Assembly (NCBI GenBank): GCA_946811695.1
Contig: OX328125.1
Span: forward strand, 108,111,715 to 108,175,714
Direction of reading: 5' to 3'
DNA from: Gonocerus acuteangulatus
Taxonomy: Eukaryota; Arthropoda; Insecta; Hemiptera; Coreidae
DNA length: 64,000 bases
Below, piece after piece: positions 55,301 to 63,689 of the stretch (position 1 is the stretch's first letter; each line of letters starts with the position of its first letter). The position numbers were made by a program, and so were the translations under genes. The notes under the pieces are model-generated. The model saw only the letters and a list, made by a program, of their open reading frames with translations. It was not told where the DNA came from and searched no databases.

Positions 55301-58300
55301 AACTAAGCACTTTCCTCAGAATTGGGTAGTGTCGATTGCATTCCCGAATAATTTGCTTAAAATAACCTATATAGGTAAATAAAATAAAAACATAAATAAC
55401 ACCTGTTTCAATTCAATCCAAACATAGTACAATGTAAATCCCCCTTCCGATAGACCGATTTAGTTCATTTTTACAATACATCTTTCTTATTAGATACCCA
55501 GGACGTATACCGCGTTTCGTTACAATACAGCAGAAATTACGACCGGTATGAGCAAATTAGTAATTTCTGTCTTTAAACACATTTTTCTCTTCAGTTGACC
55601 AAAACAAATACCGAGTTTCGTTGAAATATAACAACAATTATGGCTGGTATTGACAAATAACTACTTTGGCGCCGGAGTAAACCCCCCCTCCGGATGGACC
55701 GATTTTGTTGGTTAACGAACTCGTTCAATCGTTTGATGGGGGAATACTACATACCAAGTTTTGTGGCGAAAAAACAAAAACTCTATATATATATATATAT
55801 ATAAATATTAACTGGGGTCATTTTCGGTCTCTACTAGGTAGGATCGATAAAGATTTGAAGAAATTTTTAAAAAATTCCGTCATGAGTGCAACCTCAATAG
55901 CTACTTTCCTTCGGAGGAAAGTGCTAAAAAAATGGAACAAACAAGTGTTGCACCTCACCTCCTCATAGGTATTTACATCCGTTTAAAATAAAGTGATAAT
56001 GAGTGACTCCTCAGACCACCATTGCAAGATACTTGCGTCGGATGCCACTGGTATAGAGGTCTACCGTCTATGTGTTAGATAAAGAGCGGCTAATCTGATA
56101 CCAGCCCTAAGATAAAACATTTCTCAAGTTGTTTTGAAACATACTTTTATGACCCCAGACACCAATGACAGATTACAAGGGTACTCTGCCATTACCTGTA
56201 CCTGGAAATATGCCCCCCCCCTCCCTCATCCTCCCAAGCCCTCTTCACCCCCCAAAAAATTACATAAAGAAAATAAGTAGTTGTGAATTTTAATTAGATA
56301 AAAAGTATACAATTAAGATATTTAATAGATATATTATAAGAAATAATAAATAAAGATAATTTTTAAAAAATGGCTAAGGGTCAGAGTTTAGGACAATGTC
56401 CAAGCAGTCCATACATGCTGCTGGGATGTAACGTGGCGTGGAAAGTTCTCCCCTAAAGTTGAGCGGTTCGAGGAATTGCTTGGGGTTATGATTCGTTTGG
56501 CTCCCGGGAGGCCCTGCTTGGGCAAGATACGTGTTAAAGGGAAATTAAATAATTCTCTGCCACTTACTTATAGAATCTAATAGGGGTGGAAGGCCCCGTT
56601 TTCCCTTGGTCTTTGTTAAGTGAATAAAGAGAAGAGAAAAGGTGGGCTGTCCATCTCTGGAGATGTGGAAACAACGAATCCGCAAACGTTGCATCTGGGT
56701 TGTTGGAACCGCACGTGGATGATTCGTAAGATTCCCGGAAGGTTTAAGAGAGTTTCTCGTCCAGCCACGTGCAAAAGCAGAGGTGGGGTTAAAGGGTATA
56801 AAGAGCTCTGACGGGTCCACGCCCGTTCCTGAGGTCTCGGCCGAGATGGCGATGAGAGGTAGGTCAGCTCCAAATACTCTCTAATCTCCCCAAATGATCA
56901 TATTTGATAACTCTATCTAGCTGTCTCTCTCTCACTCAACCTTTTCTCCCATCTTAGCAATGTTTTATGACATTTATGTATGTAATAGTAACCCGAGTGT
57001 AAATTATAGTTTTGAAAGGAATTTCCGCTTCTTTAAAATATTTCCCCATTATCTATTCCTTTAAATCCTGTCCTTACTAATCAGTCCCTTACAGGGGGAA
57101 ACAATTTTGTTTTGATGTTTATTTCAAATGTGTACAAAATATAGTACAAGAATTAATCGTGGACGCATAAGGGTATCTGTACAGTGCATAGAGGAAACAA
57201 ATTTGGAAGGAGCTGCTCCTAAGTTATCTTCAAAAGGATTTCAGCATGTATGAGGCATAACTATGCTCAAAAGAATACTCAATGTCATACCTGTGGGTAG
57301 AGTCCGTCGTCACTGGCATTGGTGTGAGTACTATGGGCGAGCGCTTTCGACGTAAACACATCATCCTCAAGCAGGTGCTAAGTCGGTACACATGAATACT
57401 CAACAAATACATTTTAAATTATCTGAACTTGAGAATAATGAATTTGCCAAAGAGTGATTGAAATCTAGTTATTCTAATCCTGCTTATACTCCGTAAGGAA
57501 ATACACCACAGGGCTTGATATTACACCATACCAACTTCAACTAATAAAGCCGAGATTAAAGAACATATCACAGTATAGAAATAGTAAGACACATGGAAAA
57601 TTTTAACAAAGAAGATGGGTACAAGCTCAGCAAATTATGGCATCCGGAGATTAAACCTAGGGAAAAAAGAAGAAATAAAATTCAGCCAATCAACGGTTCA
57701 GATGGAACACACCATCCAGAATGAAGCAAGACTGGGACAAACCAATCAGGGACATAAAAGAGCAGACCGCGGAGGAATACAAAAACAGGTATTTATACAG
57801 GAGAACTAGAAGAACGTCCTCATTCTCAGACTAAGCCCTGAGGAAGCTGGCAGTATGACTAGCGAAATGTCGGCAAAGAAGTTTGTGACACGGTCAATAC
57901 CAGAAGACTATAATTTTTGTAATGAATCAGACCTTGGAAGCCTATGAGTTAAATAGCACAATATCGTAGTTAATCCTTTGTAGGGCAAACTACTAGAGGA
58001 ATTAAAATCTCTGGCTCCAGATAAACATGGCACAGATTAGTTAACTAGTGATACTACCATATAGACCTCAGTAGCCCATTTCGCTTTGGAAGTGAAGTAA
58101 GTTATTTGAATGATGTCTTAAAATTATGTTTGTTAAAAATATGGTTCTATTGTGTTTCAGAATCTCCAATGAAAAAGAATAACTTTAAAAAAGTCTATTG
58201 CTGAAATATTGTGAGTGGGAAATACCTTTCTAATGGTGTCTGTGGCAGAAATAAATTTGTTGTAATTTTCATAAACAAGTGTCTGCATTTCGGAATGTAA

Positions 58301-59522
58301 TGTCTGTGTGTCTCGAACAATATTTTCTTCCTGCTCCATTACTTCCTTTAATGAGTGATCCTAAAAATTCATAAAATTAGAGCTAATGAGGGAGATATAA
58401 TATGAATTAAAACAAAATTTATTCATAAGGAGTTGGGGGTTTACTTTGGAACCAAATTATTAATTTTTCTAAGGAGAAATATGTTTAGTGAAAACAAACA
58501 TCTGGGCATTAGGATTTATTTATTTAAATTTTTAACGTCCATGATTATTAACTAAGAATTTTGGGAAGGGTAATCTACTCCACCCTTTTCTAGCCAGGAT
58601 AGGGCTGATGCCTTTTCTTTTTTCTAAAGAAAAGCCACCAACCCTAGTGGGAATCGAACCCACGACCATTGGCACAGAGTGTTAAGTGATCACGCCTTAA
58701 CACTTAACACTCACAGCCACCGGGCATTAGGAGTTGGTGTTCATTTCTAACACCCCACTTACAGCTAAAATGTAAAAGTGTATCTAAAGTGGGTAATTTT
58801 TATTCTCAATCAACAAAAATAGCTATATAACCTTCAAAATTAAATAAAAAAAGCATATATTTATAACGGACGATTTTTTTTAGATCACTGAATCATCGGG
58901 ACAAAAAAATTGACAGGTAAAATTTGTATAATTAATAATTAGTTTGAGCTGATTCCTGAACAATGTAGCGTGAACTAACGACCTTCCTGAGGAATATGGC
59001 AACATACACCTCGTGAGAGATGGGCTCTTAATAACAGATCCAGAATAAAATTTATAAAAGAATAAACATTAAATATCAGTCGATAAAATCAACTTTTAAT
59101 ATATATTGAATCTACGTCAATTCTTTAGGAAAATTTGTTTGCGTCTACCTGAACTCGGTAATAAATTCTAATGGCCCTTTAACCATTACATCAGGAATTT
59201 CGACAATTAGGCCAGCCTATTTGAGTTGAGATGAAGTTCTCTCTTCAGAATTAAACCAATAATGTTAAATTTATCCTACATTCTTTATACATGGACAATT
59301 TTGATTGCATAACAGATACTCAAGATGTAATTTGAGTAACTTACAAGAAATTTCGAACATCATGATATATTTATTAAATTTACATTTAAGATAGTTCTTA
59401 AAAAAAAACATTTTTTCAAATAAACTTGCTTTAAATAATTTTTGTAGATACATATCAGGATTGAAATGCTGTCCATTGATATCATAAGGATTCCCGGAGG
59501 ATTTAGATTTGCTCTGTTCCAT
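37278..59522 (-). CDS. VPS51: VPS51, GARP/EARP tethering complex subunit
   Basis: Subunit of the GARP and EARP complexes that tether endosome-derived vesicles at the trans-Golgi network and recycling endosomes (Drosophila name: fat-free). Exons in coding order: 59522-59430, 58360-58226, 54631-54530, 54458-54339, 53332-53192, 47717-47571, 47149-47060, 46950-46783, 46695-46497, 44285-44076, 42549-42430, 41624-41452, 40056-39912, 39752-39640, 37386-37278. The total is about 688 residues; vertebrate VPS51 has about 780. Diagnostic blocks: [63 protein letters not shown] [17 protein letters not shown], and a conserved C-terminal [16 protein letters not shown] end. Intron 1 uses a GC donor. The exon 8/9 junction keeps frame only if exon 8 is two bases longer with a poor donor, so that boundary is uncertain. 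The MLKLYYG motif that precedes the first block in relatives was not found; an extra 5' exon may lie further right. Confidence 0.93.
37937..38156. repeat. 44-bp tandem repeat, five copies
   Basis: The unit starts ATGGATGGCCGCAGTACCAC; copies begin at 37937, 37981, 38025, 38069 and 38113 and are almost identical (the first has GGCTGC). It lies in VPS51 intron 14. Confidence 0.97.
38398..38512 (+). pseudogene. 5S rRNA-derived pseudogene or SINE3 head
   Basis: Collinear with eukaryotic 5S rRNA: CCCCACATTGAATACACCAC, then GATCACCAAAGCTAAGGAAC (box A region), then TGAATGGGTGACCGTCCAAA (box C region), ending TGCTGTTGGTATCAT. Several substitutions disrupt the normal helices. It could be a reverse-transcribed 5S copy or the head of a 5S-derived SINE; the following 60 bp lack a clear body. 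Confidence 0.8.
38590..38720. repeat. Foldback-family repeat arm
   Basis: CCCATCCAGTTACTTTTAAG...CTATTGGCCTATTCCTATGG is the inverse counterpart of the block at 16955-17070 and pairs with 39270-39420. Confidence 0.5.
38804..38974 (-). repeat. SINE family A with 11-bp TSD
   Basis: Poly-T, ACAGCGCATCGACAAATCTG body, then tRNA head; flanked by CTCATTGTGTT at 38793-38803 and 38975-38985. Confidence 0.85.
39090..39560. repeat. Nested foldback repeats
   Basis: The arm GAGCGGAAATGCATAGCA (39165) relates to the foldbacks at 16495 and 63430. GCAATCACTACTAAAAGTAA / TTACTTTTAGTAGTGATTGC at 39324-39392 form a close inverted pair. Confidence 0.55.
39640..39752 (-). CDS. VPS51: VPS51 exon 14
   Basis: Codes [20 protein letters not shown] then [31 protein letters not shown] is the most conserved C-terminal block. 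The acceptor is TTACAG and the donor is GTAAGT. Confidence 0.93.
39912..40056 (-). CDS. VPS51: VPS51 exon 13
   Basis: Codes [20 protein letters not shown] then [20 protein letters not shown] and GIIKISLK. The acceptor is TTCTAG and the donor is GTAAAT. Confidence 0.93.
40057..41451. other. VPS51 intron 12
   Basis: A Helitron-like 3' end on the minus strand near 40283-40310 (GCTTCGCATGGGTCGACTAG T). An inverted pair at about 41116-41165 and 41350-41395 (TCGATACAAATGC...TATCGAATGTG) suggests a small foldback element. No gene. Confidence 0.45.
41452..41624 (-). CDS. VPS51: VPS51 exon 12
   Basis: Codes [20 protein letters not shown] then [20 protein letters not shown] and a Pro/Gly-rich low-complexity end before the donor [17 protein letters not shown] is diagnostic. 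Confidence 0.93.
41676..41858 (+). repeat. SINE family A with 15-bp TSD
   Basis: Full length, with the intact B box GGTTCGATTCCCACC; flanked by AATTATCCCATTCAA at 41661-41675 and 41859-41873. It sits in VPS51 intron 11 only about 50 bp from the exon 12 acceptor, antisense to the gene. Confidence 0.88.
42430..42549 (-). CDS. VPS51: VPS51 exon 11
   Basis: Codes [20 protein letters not shown] then [27 protein letters not shown] is conserved in the family. The acceptor is TGTCAG and the donor is GTAAAG. Confidence 0.92.
42550..44075. other. VPS51 intron 10
   Basis: Contains SINE B (42636-42790) and, at 43400-43510, a Helitron-family segment (CCGATTTTGATGGTTAACGA...). AT-rich elsewhere, no coding seen. 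Confidence 0.5.
42636..42790 (-). repeat. SINE family B copy
   Basis: TTTTAACGTCCATTTATTAT tail, body and GTGGGAATAGAACCCACGAC B-box region, reverse orientation. Confidence 0.75.
44076..44285 (-). CDS. VPS51: VPS51 exon 10
   Basis: Codes [20 protein letters not shown] through [20 protein letters not shown] to [13 protein letters not shown]. 210 bases, phase 0 at both ends; the acceptor is TTGTAG and the donor is GTGAGT. Confidence 0.93.
44330..44440 (-). repeat. Decayed PLE terminal fragment
   Basis: On the minus strand, CTGAAGATGAACC...TATTCGAAACATCG (44390-44420) has the spacing of the PLE hammerhead signature. The adjacent AGGAGTTGCTC.CCAAAATTGT block recurs in a palindrome at 47225-47340. 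Confidence 0.45.
44450..44530 (-). repeat. SINE family B, partial
   Basis: Keeps AATGTCCTTTATAATTAACT...GACAGTTACCACCCTTTTGT and then breaks off. Confidence 0.5.
44811..44912. repeat. Hairpin of two inverted SINE heads
   Basis: GAGATTCGAGTCCCACCGGC at 44817 is mirrored by GCCGGTGGGACTCGAATCCC at 44883-44902, around a TCTCATTTCAGGGCCCATTG core. Both arms are family A-like tRNA B-box regions, producing a stem of about 35 bp. Confidence 0.7.
45275..45332. repeat. (TA)n microsatellite
   Basis: About 29 TA units in VPS51 intron 9; the open frame across it is an artefact. Confidence 0.97.
46255..46380 (-). repeat. SINE family B, degenerate
   Basis: The GAAAAGCCACCACCCC..ATTGGGAATCCGGACC.TTGGCACAGAGTGTTAAGTG block matches the full copy at 58515-58721. 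Confidence 0.55.
46497..46695 (-). CDS. VPS51: VPS51 exon 9
   Basis: Codes [20 protein letters not shown] then [20 protein letters not shown] and ends [12 protein letters not shown] before a GTACGT donor. The acceptor TTTTTAG leaves one base before the first full codon, so exon 8 must supply two. A shorter donor six bases on (GTATAG) is possible. Confidence 0.88.
46783..46950 (-). CDS. VPS51: VPS51 exon 8
   Basis: Codes [20 protein letters not shown] then [20 protein letters not shown] and [23 protein letters not shown] is a family signature. The acceptor CTTGCAG keeps phase 0 from exon 7. The good donor AAA|GTGTTT gives phase 0, but exon 9 needs phase 2, so the real end may be 46781 or there is a small frameshift. 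Confidence 0.82.
47060..47149 (-). CDS. VPS51: VPS51 exon 7
   Basis: Codes [20 protein letters not shown] then [10 protein letters not shown]. The acceptor is ATTTAG and the donor is GTAAAT. Confidence 0.9.
47175..47345. repeat. Palindromic repeat related to 44330-44440
   Basis: GGAGTTGCTCCCCAAAAATT at 47226 is mirrored by AATTTTGGGGAACAACTCC ending at about 47337, around GGTTCGAAACATTGC. It lies in VPS51 intron 6. Confidence 0.6.
47571..47717 (-). CDS. VPS51: VPS51 exon 6
   Basis: Codes [20 protein letters not shown] then [20 protein letters not shown] and CLENADQNQ. The LL.LDEPAE.L...FL.HA..RLE pattern is conserved in the family. Confidence 0.92.
47880..48230 (-). pseudogene. LINE ORF2 C-terminal fragment
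   Basis: The minus frame at 48007-48189 reads [20 protein letters not shown] then [20 protein letters not shown], the Cys-containing C-terminal block typical of arthropod non-LTR retrotransposons of the RNase H-bearing type. It pairs with the RNase H fragment at 52440-52830 in the same intron. Confidence 0.65.
48208..49287. other. VPS51 intron 5, repeat-rich
   Basis: 48600-48960 belongs to the Helitron-like family (GTAAGCTTTCGAATGGTAAT... also at 51390-51430). A poly-C at 48661-48673. The 116-residue plus frame at 48208 has no recognisable family. Confidence 0.4.
49288..50520. repeat. 342-bp tandem repeat, three copies
   Basis: Copies begin at TACTGCCCTTTAC: 49288, 49841 and 50183. Copies 2 and 3 are 342 bp; copy 1 is 553 bp because a SINE A lies in it. 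The unit contains AAGCTCTTTGTGTTTACAAA and TAAGTG-rich AT sequence; no coding. Confidence 0.95.
49527..49726 (+). repeat. SINE family A, young full-length copy
   Basis: The best copy: GGGTCTCCCGTGGTCTAGTG A-box side, GGTGGGTTCGATCCCCACC B box, core TTTTCTCATCTCAGGGCTCG, 3' end GTCGATGCGCCGTA and a pure A30+ tail. Flanked by ACAAGGATAG at 49517-49526 and 49727-49736. It resembles a tRNA-Glu or tRNA-Met type head; the anticodon arm is too changed to decide. Internal Pol III promoter boxes appear intact. Confidence 0.92.
50521..50936. other. VPS51 intron 5, nothing recognised
   Basis: AT-rich sequence between the tandem repeat and a truncated SINE. Confidence 0.4.
50947..51012 (-). repeat. SINE family A, 5' truncated, with TSD
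   Basis: Only poly-T and TACGGCGCATCTACTTCTAG GTCATTAGCGC remain, flanked by CGTATCCTGT at 50937-50946 and 51013-51022. Confidence 0.75.
51350..52260. repeat. Helitron-family interior repeat, two diverged copies
   Basis: Segments at 51380-51480 and 51725-51960 are diverged duplicates. 52100-52250 (GCTGGTTAACGAACTTGACC..., CAAAATCGGACCATC) is the inverse of 380-500. No coding. Confidence 0.55.
52269..52346. repeat. (TA)n microsatellite
   Basis: TA tract with a TAAATAAATATATACA interruption at about 52314-52330; VPS51 intron 5. Confidence 0.95.
52440..52830 (-). pseudogene. LINE RNase H domain fragment
   Basis: The minus strand encodes [20 protein letters not shown] and then [29 protein letters not shown] is the C-terminal RNase H motif of non-LTR retrotransposons, including the conserved His and Asp/Glu positions. 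Stops flank it. Confidence 0.75.
53192..53332 (-). CDS. VPS51: VPS51 exon 5
   Basis: Codes [20 protein letters not shown] then [20 protein letters not shown] and SQFESKT. The acceptor is TTTCAG and the donor is GTAAGT. Confidence 0.93.
53570..53960. repeat. SINE family C-related repeat
   Basis: The block GATATCTGATTCCTGACCAT..GGCACA.GAGGGTGATAGTATGGTCAG...GGCCGCCTGATTCACC matches 14990-15090 and is itself partly repeated at 53780-53830. The open frames at 53749-53963 are shadows over it. Confidence 0.55.
54339..54458 (-). CDS. VPS51: VPS51 exon 4
   Basis: Codes [20 protein letters not shown] then [33 protein letters not shown] is a family signature. Confidence 0.94.
54530..54631 (-). CDS. 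VPS51: VPS51 exon 3
   Basis: Codes [20 protein letters not shown] then [14 protein letters not shown], continuing the Vps51 N-terminal helix. The acceptor is TTTTAG and the donor is GTGAGT. Confidence 0.94.
54632..58225. other. VPS51 intron 2
   Basis: 55285-55375 repeats 41995-42080 (GGAGCTGCATAACTAAGCAC...). 55680-55770 is a Helitron-family segment. At 57838-57869, CTGAGGAAGCTGGCAG..CTAGCGAAATG is a decayed PLE-type hammerhead signature. The open frames at 56545-56873 overlap on both strands and are not supported. No exon seen. Confidence 0.5.
58226..58360 (-). CDS. VPS51: VPS51 exon 2
   Basis: Codes [20 protein letters not shown] then [20 protein letters not shown] and DTIRK. The [20 protein letters not shown] block is nearly invariant in VPS51. 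The acceptor is TTTTAG and the donor is GTATTT; 45 codons, phase 0. Confidence 0.96.
58515..58721 (-). repeat. SINE family B, full length, with TSD
   Basis: A complete reverse copy, tail to tRNA-like head (CCCACTAGGG side and GTTAAGTG...CACAGCCACC), flanked by GGGCATTAGGA at 58504-58514 and 58722-58732. Confidence 0.85.
59424..59429 (-). other. VPS51 intron 1 GC-type splice donor
   Basis: The exon ends AAA and the intron starts GCAAGT, the known consensus of GC-AG donors. The phase-0 acceptor at 58361 (TTTTAG) leaves no GT alternative that keeps frame; the nearest GT, four bases on, would shift it. Confidence 0.75.
59430..59522 (-). CDS. VPS51: VPS51 exon 1 (first recognised)
   Basis: Codes [20 protein letters not shown] then [11 protein letters not shown], matching the family's DLNGAHFDPEVYLDKL-like block. 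The ATG at 59522 is chosen as the nearest plausible start. The frame stays open to 59756 without similarity to known VPS51 N-termini, so an additional upstream exon carrying the MLKLYYG motif is possible. Confidence 0.82.
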
Positions 59523-61780
59523 TTTAAGTACATATATTCCGAGAGAAACTTTCCCTCTACTTAAGTTGTCAAAAGTAGCTATACTAAGTTTGTAACCTGT
59601 TTTACACGTAACCTTATAAAATGGAGCAGATCCACTGAGATAGTAGGGGGTGAAAACTCCCTGAAGCCAAGAATAAATAAACGGCGGCCATCTTAGTAGG
59701 ACATAGATTCGAATAGTTTCTTTCTTTGTTCTTATTTTTCTTTTAATAAAGTGCATTAAATAAGTTTAAAGTGTATTTTGGATGAGAACTTCTTCTGTAG
59801 ACAGTTTAGTTAGCTTTCTAATAGTTACCATCCACTAAAACGATATTCTATCCGTTTTCGAGATATTATAGAAAATATACTAAGATCCGAAAACGTTTCA
59901 AGTCTATTAATAATCGTTTTTCTAATACTCCCTAAACTCCAAACGGGACCAAAATTGAAATATCTTAGAGTAGATGAATGTAAAAAGTGTGGAACAAGTT
60001 TAGACAGAATCAATTGTTTCTGAATACCGACAGACAATTAGTTTAGAAAAGTATTCGAATTCATTTTTCTCGTAAACGGTAACAGATATCGCTTTAAAAA
60101 TGCGTTAATTCGTTTTCCTAAGTTAAAGAACCTATAAAACAAGTAAACCCTATAAATATTCGTTTACGTTCATTATTTGTTTACAATCATATTCAGAAAC
60201 CGCGGCACTTGTCATAGTAAGATGACCGACTTAAGACCTACCATTGAGTTAGTAGGGAGCGGAGGGAGTCTAAACGAAATAGGCTGAAACCTAATTAAAC
60301 CATTTTAGTGTGGCCAGTGACGCGCGAAAAATTAGAATCTGAAAATGATTGTAAACAAAAAATGAACTTAAACGAATATACAGGGTGATGCAGAAAAACG
60401 GGAATGTTTTAAATAAGGAGTGGCAGCCATGGGGCGGTGGTAGCACTGTGGGTTCGCGACAGTCTGTCATTTCAGTAATCACGGATAACTGGGTAGCAAA
60501 CAGTGCGCGTTAGGGTGAAAACATAGTGGAGCGGCGAGGGTAGCCGAGAGGGTTCACTCTACAGTCTGCAGTTTGCCGTCAGACAGTGATGACGATTTTT
60601 TATACGAGATTAGTTCACTGACAATGATTACTGTTTTAGGCGGTATTAGAACTTGTTTCACAGTTGAAGAAATATCCGGATCGCTTTTTCCAATAAACTG
60701 GGATGGATTACAGTACTTTTGAATGCTTATTGAACCTAATCACTCCACATGTAGAAGTGAAATTTACTAATTTTGTAAAACATCCGATTCAATGTAACGA
60801 GAAGCTACTTATCAAACCTATTATGGTGTTCAGGTAACTGGTGATCCCAAACAGGACAGAATTCACGAACTGTCAAGATACAACTTTCAGTGTCTATGGC
60901 TGTTCTTGACGTTTTCTCGGTTCAACCCGCTCTGATCGTCTGAACCCTCTTGGTAAAGAAATCGGGTATGAATTCCCCAGCGGAGAGGATAGAGGGTCGA
61001 AGAGGGTACCTGCTCCACTATGTTTTGGCAAGTGTAAATACATGCATTATTTTCACCCCTCTCGGGTACCCTCTACCCTCGCCGCTCCACTATGTTTTCA
61101 CACTTAGTCACAAAAATGTTCTTTTAAAAATAATGATAGCTTGGTATCGGCGCTTAGGGAGTTCAGAGTTGTTTATGATTTGGGATGTCATGATGCCGTT
61201 CCGTCAAAAAACGTGATAAAATGTTGGGTTTATAACTCCGAGGAGACTGGTTCTGCCATCAAGAAGGACCAACAGGGCGACCCGGAAGTGTGCTTGTTCC
61301 AGCGAACATTAATGTCCACGTCCTAAATCGTAAAAAACTCGAAACTCCCTTCTCGCCGCTACCAAAATATCATTGTTTAAAACAAAACCATTTTTATGAA
61401 CTACCCGCGTTGTTTTCCATTCCACTGATCCATGAATACTGAAATGGCAGACTGTTTACTCACTAACTGTCATAAACCTGCAATCCTCTTCAAGCCGTGG
61501 ACGGCGCAAACTCAAAATTCACTCACAAAAGGCATTGATATCCCCGCCCCCCAAAACTAACGTTGAAAAAAGAGGCCATGTTACAGGCCCCTTCCAAAAG
61601 TAGTGTGCCTATGATAGTTATGATATCATAGTATTGGGCCACGTTTTAGGCCCTTAATATCTGGTCAACTAACTAATAATACGCTCTCACTTATTTGTGC
61701 ATTTCCAAGCTGACCAGTTTTCGTTAAATGCCAGTTAATCAAAATTTGTTTTTCACACTACACTCTATAGAAGTCATTAT
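59523..61780. other. Right-hand repeat region
   Basis: 59790-60170 is a Helitron-family segment. 60357-60480 begins CAGGGTGATGCAGAAAAACG, resembling the end of a DNA transposon. 60515-60560 is repeated inverted at about 61060-61105 (GTGAAAACATAGTGGAGCGG). The plus frame at 61141-61326 (ALREFRVVYDLGCHDAVPSK) resembles the helix-turn-helix N-terminus of insect transposon proteins. All are relics. Confidence 0.45.
61141..61326 (+). pseudogene. Transposon helix-turn-helix fragment
   Basis: SKNVIKCWVYNSEETGSAIK is close to the P(T/S)..TI..WV..FEETGSV.KK pattern of repeat-encoded DNA-binding domains in arthropods. No transposase core follows. Confidence 0.45.
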
Positions 61781-61844
61781 TTTTCCAAAATATCCCATGT
61801 ACCTAACTTTAAAATGTTGATTTCAAAATGGATGTCACATTTCT

Positions 61845-62050
61845 TGACAAAAAAAAATCGGTAATACTGAAGTTTAGGCTCTTTCGAACCGATTATTTTG
61901 ACATTTTGCTCTATAGCGTATTTTAATGCACTAAACACGAATCCATAAAAAAAGTTGAGCTCAATTAGAAAAGAAGTTATTAAGCACGAAAGTTCACTGT
62001 TAGGCGGGTTAAGAAAGAAGGCGTAAACCATTTAGTTAGAAGGGAGACTA
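61845..62050. repeat. Left inverted repeat flanking Merlin relic
   Basis: The sequence from CGGTAATACTGAAGTTTAGG to AAAGTTCACTGTTAGGCGGG TT is matched in reverse complement by about 63705-63875 with scattered changes. Confidence 0.75.
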
Positions 62051-62408
62051 ACTCAATGGCGTAAACAACGTATTTGTAAACATGCGTGGGCGCGGGTATG
62101 GAAAAGTCCGTAATAAAGAAGTCTAATTGAAATTTACCGTCAATTATTTAAATATGCCAGCAGTTATTTATTCAGAAACATTTTTTTAAATAATAGAACA
62201 TTCTTCATAATTTTTTTGTTTCGGTGTTGAAAAGTATTGTATAACAAATCCCTTAATAATTAGCAAATGCCTTTATAATTCGCGCCCTCTAATAATTGAT
62301 GAAGTTTGATTTGATAGAAAAGTTTAAATTATAACAATGAAGTTGTCTGATTTTATAGTTCTCGTACTTAATAGAGAATTACTCAATTTTTTATTGCACA
62401 ACTAAGTT

Positions 62409-63320
62409 TTGAGTAATTCGATCGATTGTGGAAAATGTTGGGATAAGTTACTAATAAACAAAGATAATCTTTCGTACCGATGCGGAAAGGTTTATCGTGA
62501 AAAAAAAAAACAAGCACAAAAAACTTTACGAAAACAGGGCGATTTTAGTACTAGTGCGAAAGTAAATAATACTTGTTTTCATAAGTCTCATTTAAGCATT
62601 GAAAAACTGTTTAATAACTGGGTATTTCACGATGAATCCTCCTAGCCACCAACTTTTATGTCAAGAATTGGACATTTCAGAACATTCCATTGTTGATTGG
62701 AAGTGAGTAATACAGTATTAATATAATGAGATGTTACAGATATTGGAACAATTTTTAATAATTTAATTAATTTTTGTTCTAGGCATGCATACATTGGGCC
62801 CAAAAGAATACAGTTAAACTTGGAGAGCCCAATGCTATTTTAGAAATAGATGAAGCGAAACTCGGCAAAAGGAAATATAATCCTGGTCGAATAGTCCCTA
62901 GGGAGTGGATTTTCGGTGGATATGAACATGGAACTGCTAATATATCTCTTGTACCAGTTCCCGATTGCACTGAAAAAACTCTTTTAGCGCTAATAAAAGA
63001 GTGGATTAGGCCTGGAATGACAATCATATCAGATTGTTGGAAATCTTATGACTGCTTGTACAGCCAAGGTTTCCAACATCTTAAAGTCAACCATTCGTTG
63101 AACTTTGTCGACCCAGAAAGCGATAAGTAAAGACACGAACATCTAGTTTTATAAATTAATAATATTAATATTACATATATTTGTTTATATTTGCAGGGGC
63201 CCATACTCAACATATTGAGCGCATTTGGAGAGAAGTTTGAGATAATATCCCGCAGACAATCGCACCATTTACATGGGTATTTAGCCGAATTTCTCTTCAA
63301 ATGTGTCCATAAATAAGAAG
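62409..63320 (+). pseudogene. Merlin (ISXO2/IS1016-like) transposase, decayed, intron-bearing
   Basis: Four pieces in order. (a) 62409-62645: zinc-ribbon-like N-terminus (C..C..C with CGKCWDK and YRCGK) and FHKSHLSIEKL. (b) After a frameshift, 62646-62697: CQELDISEHSIVDW. (c) About 62783-63127: ILEIDEAKLGKRKYNPGR, WIFGGYE and ISDCWKSYD, with the first two catalytic Asp. (d) From 63197: GAHTQHIERIWREV with the catalytic Glu, then a stop, and a shifted GYLAEFLFK tail. The gaps between b/c and c/d look like introns (GTGAGT...TTCTAG; ATAAGT...TTGCAG). The second donor is ATAAGT where GTAAGT would join the codons exactly. Stops and shifts make it non-functional. Confidence 0.8.
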
Positions 63321-63419
63321 ATCACTTAAAGGCATTTTTCAGTGTCACTGCGGATTTATATCCACCGAACATGGTGTCAGAAGATGTCTAGGAGGCTAAG
63401 AAGAACGGTATTTATATTC

Positions 63420-63600
63420 ATTTCGCATTATGGGCAGACGTGCTATGCATTTCTGCTCGCTCAAGAAGATATCAAAACTCTAGTCAATCCAACTCGGTAA
63501 AATTAAAAAATTCTATTAATTTTAGCAAGTTGGATTGACTATAGTTTCGATATCTTCTTGAGAGAGCGGAAACACATAGCACATCTGCCCATAAGTGACA
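63420..63600. repeat. Foldback MITE
   Basis: TATGGGCAGACGTGCTATGC...GCTCAAGAAGATATCAAAAC is mirrored by GATATCTTCTTGAG...GCACATCTGCCCATAA, with the axis near 63510. A half copy is at 16497-16610 and a relative at 39110-39200. Confidence 0.8.
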
Positions 63601-63689
63601 GGTTATGACAGGTGAGGAGGCCCTTAAAATTTACAATTATTTTTGAATAAATAGTTTACCAACATTTCAAATGAGAGTTCTTTTTTCCC

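Noticed and set aside
56545..56873. Overlapping open frames on both strands (85-91 residues)
   Set aside because: Mutually overlapping, no recognisable motif and no splice context linking them to VPS51.
59523..59756. Extended N-terminus of VPS51 from an ATG at 59756
   Set aside because: The extra 78 residues do not resemble known VPS51 N-termini and contain no MLKLYYG motif, so the start at 59522 is preferred provisionally.
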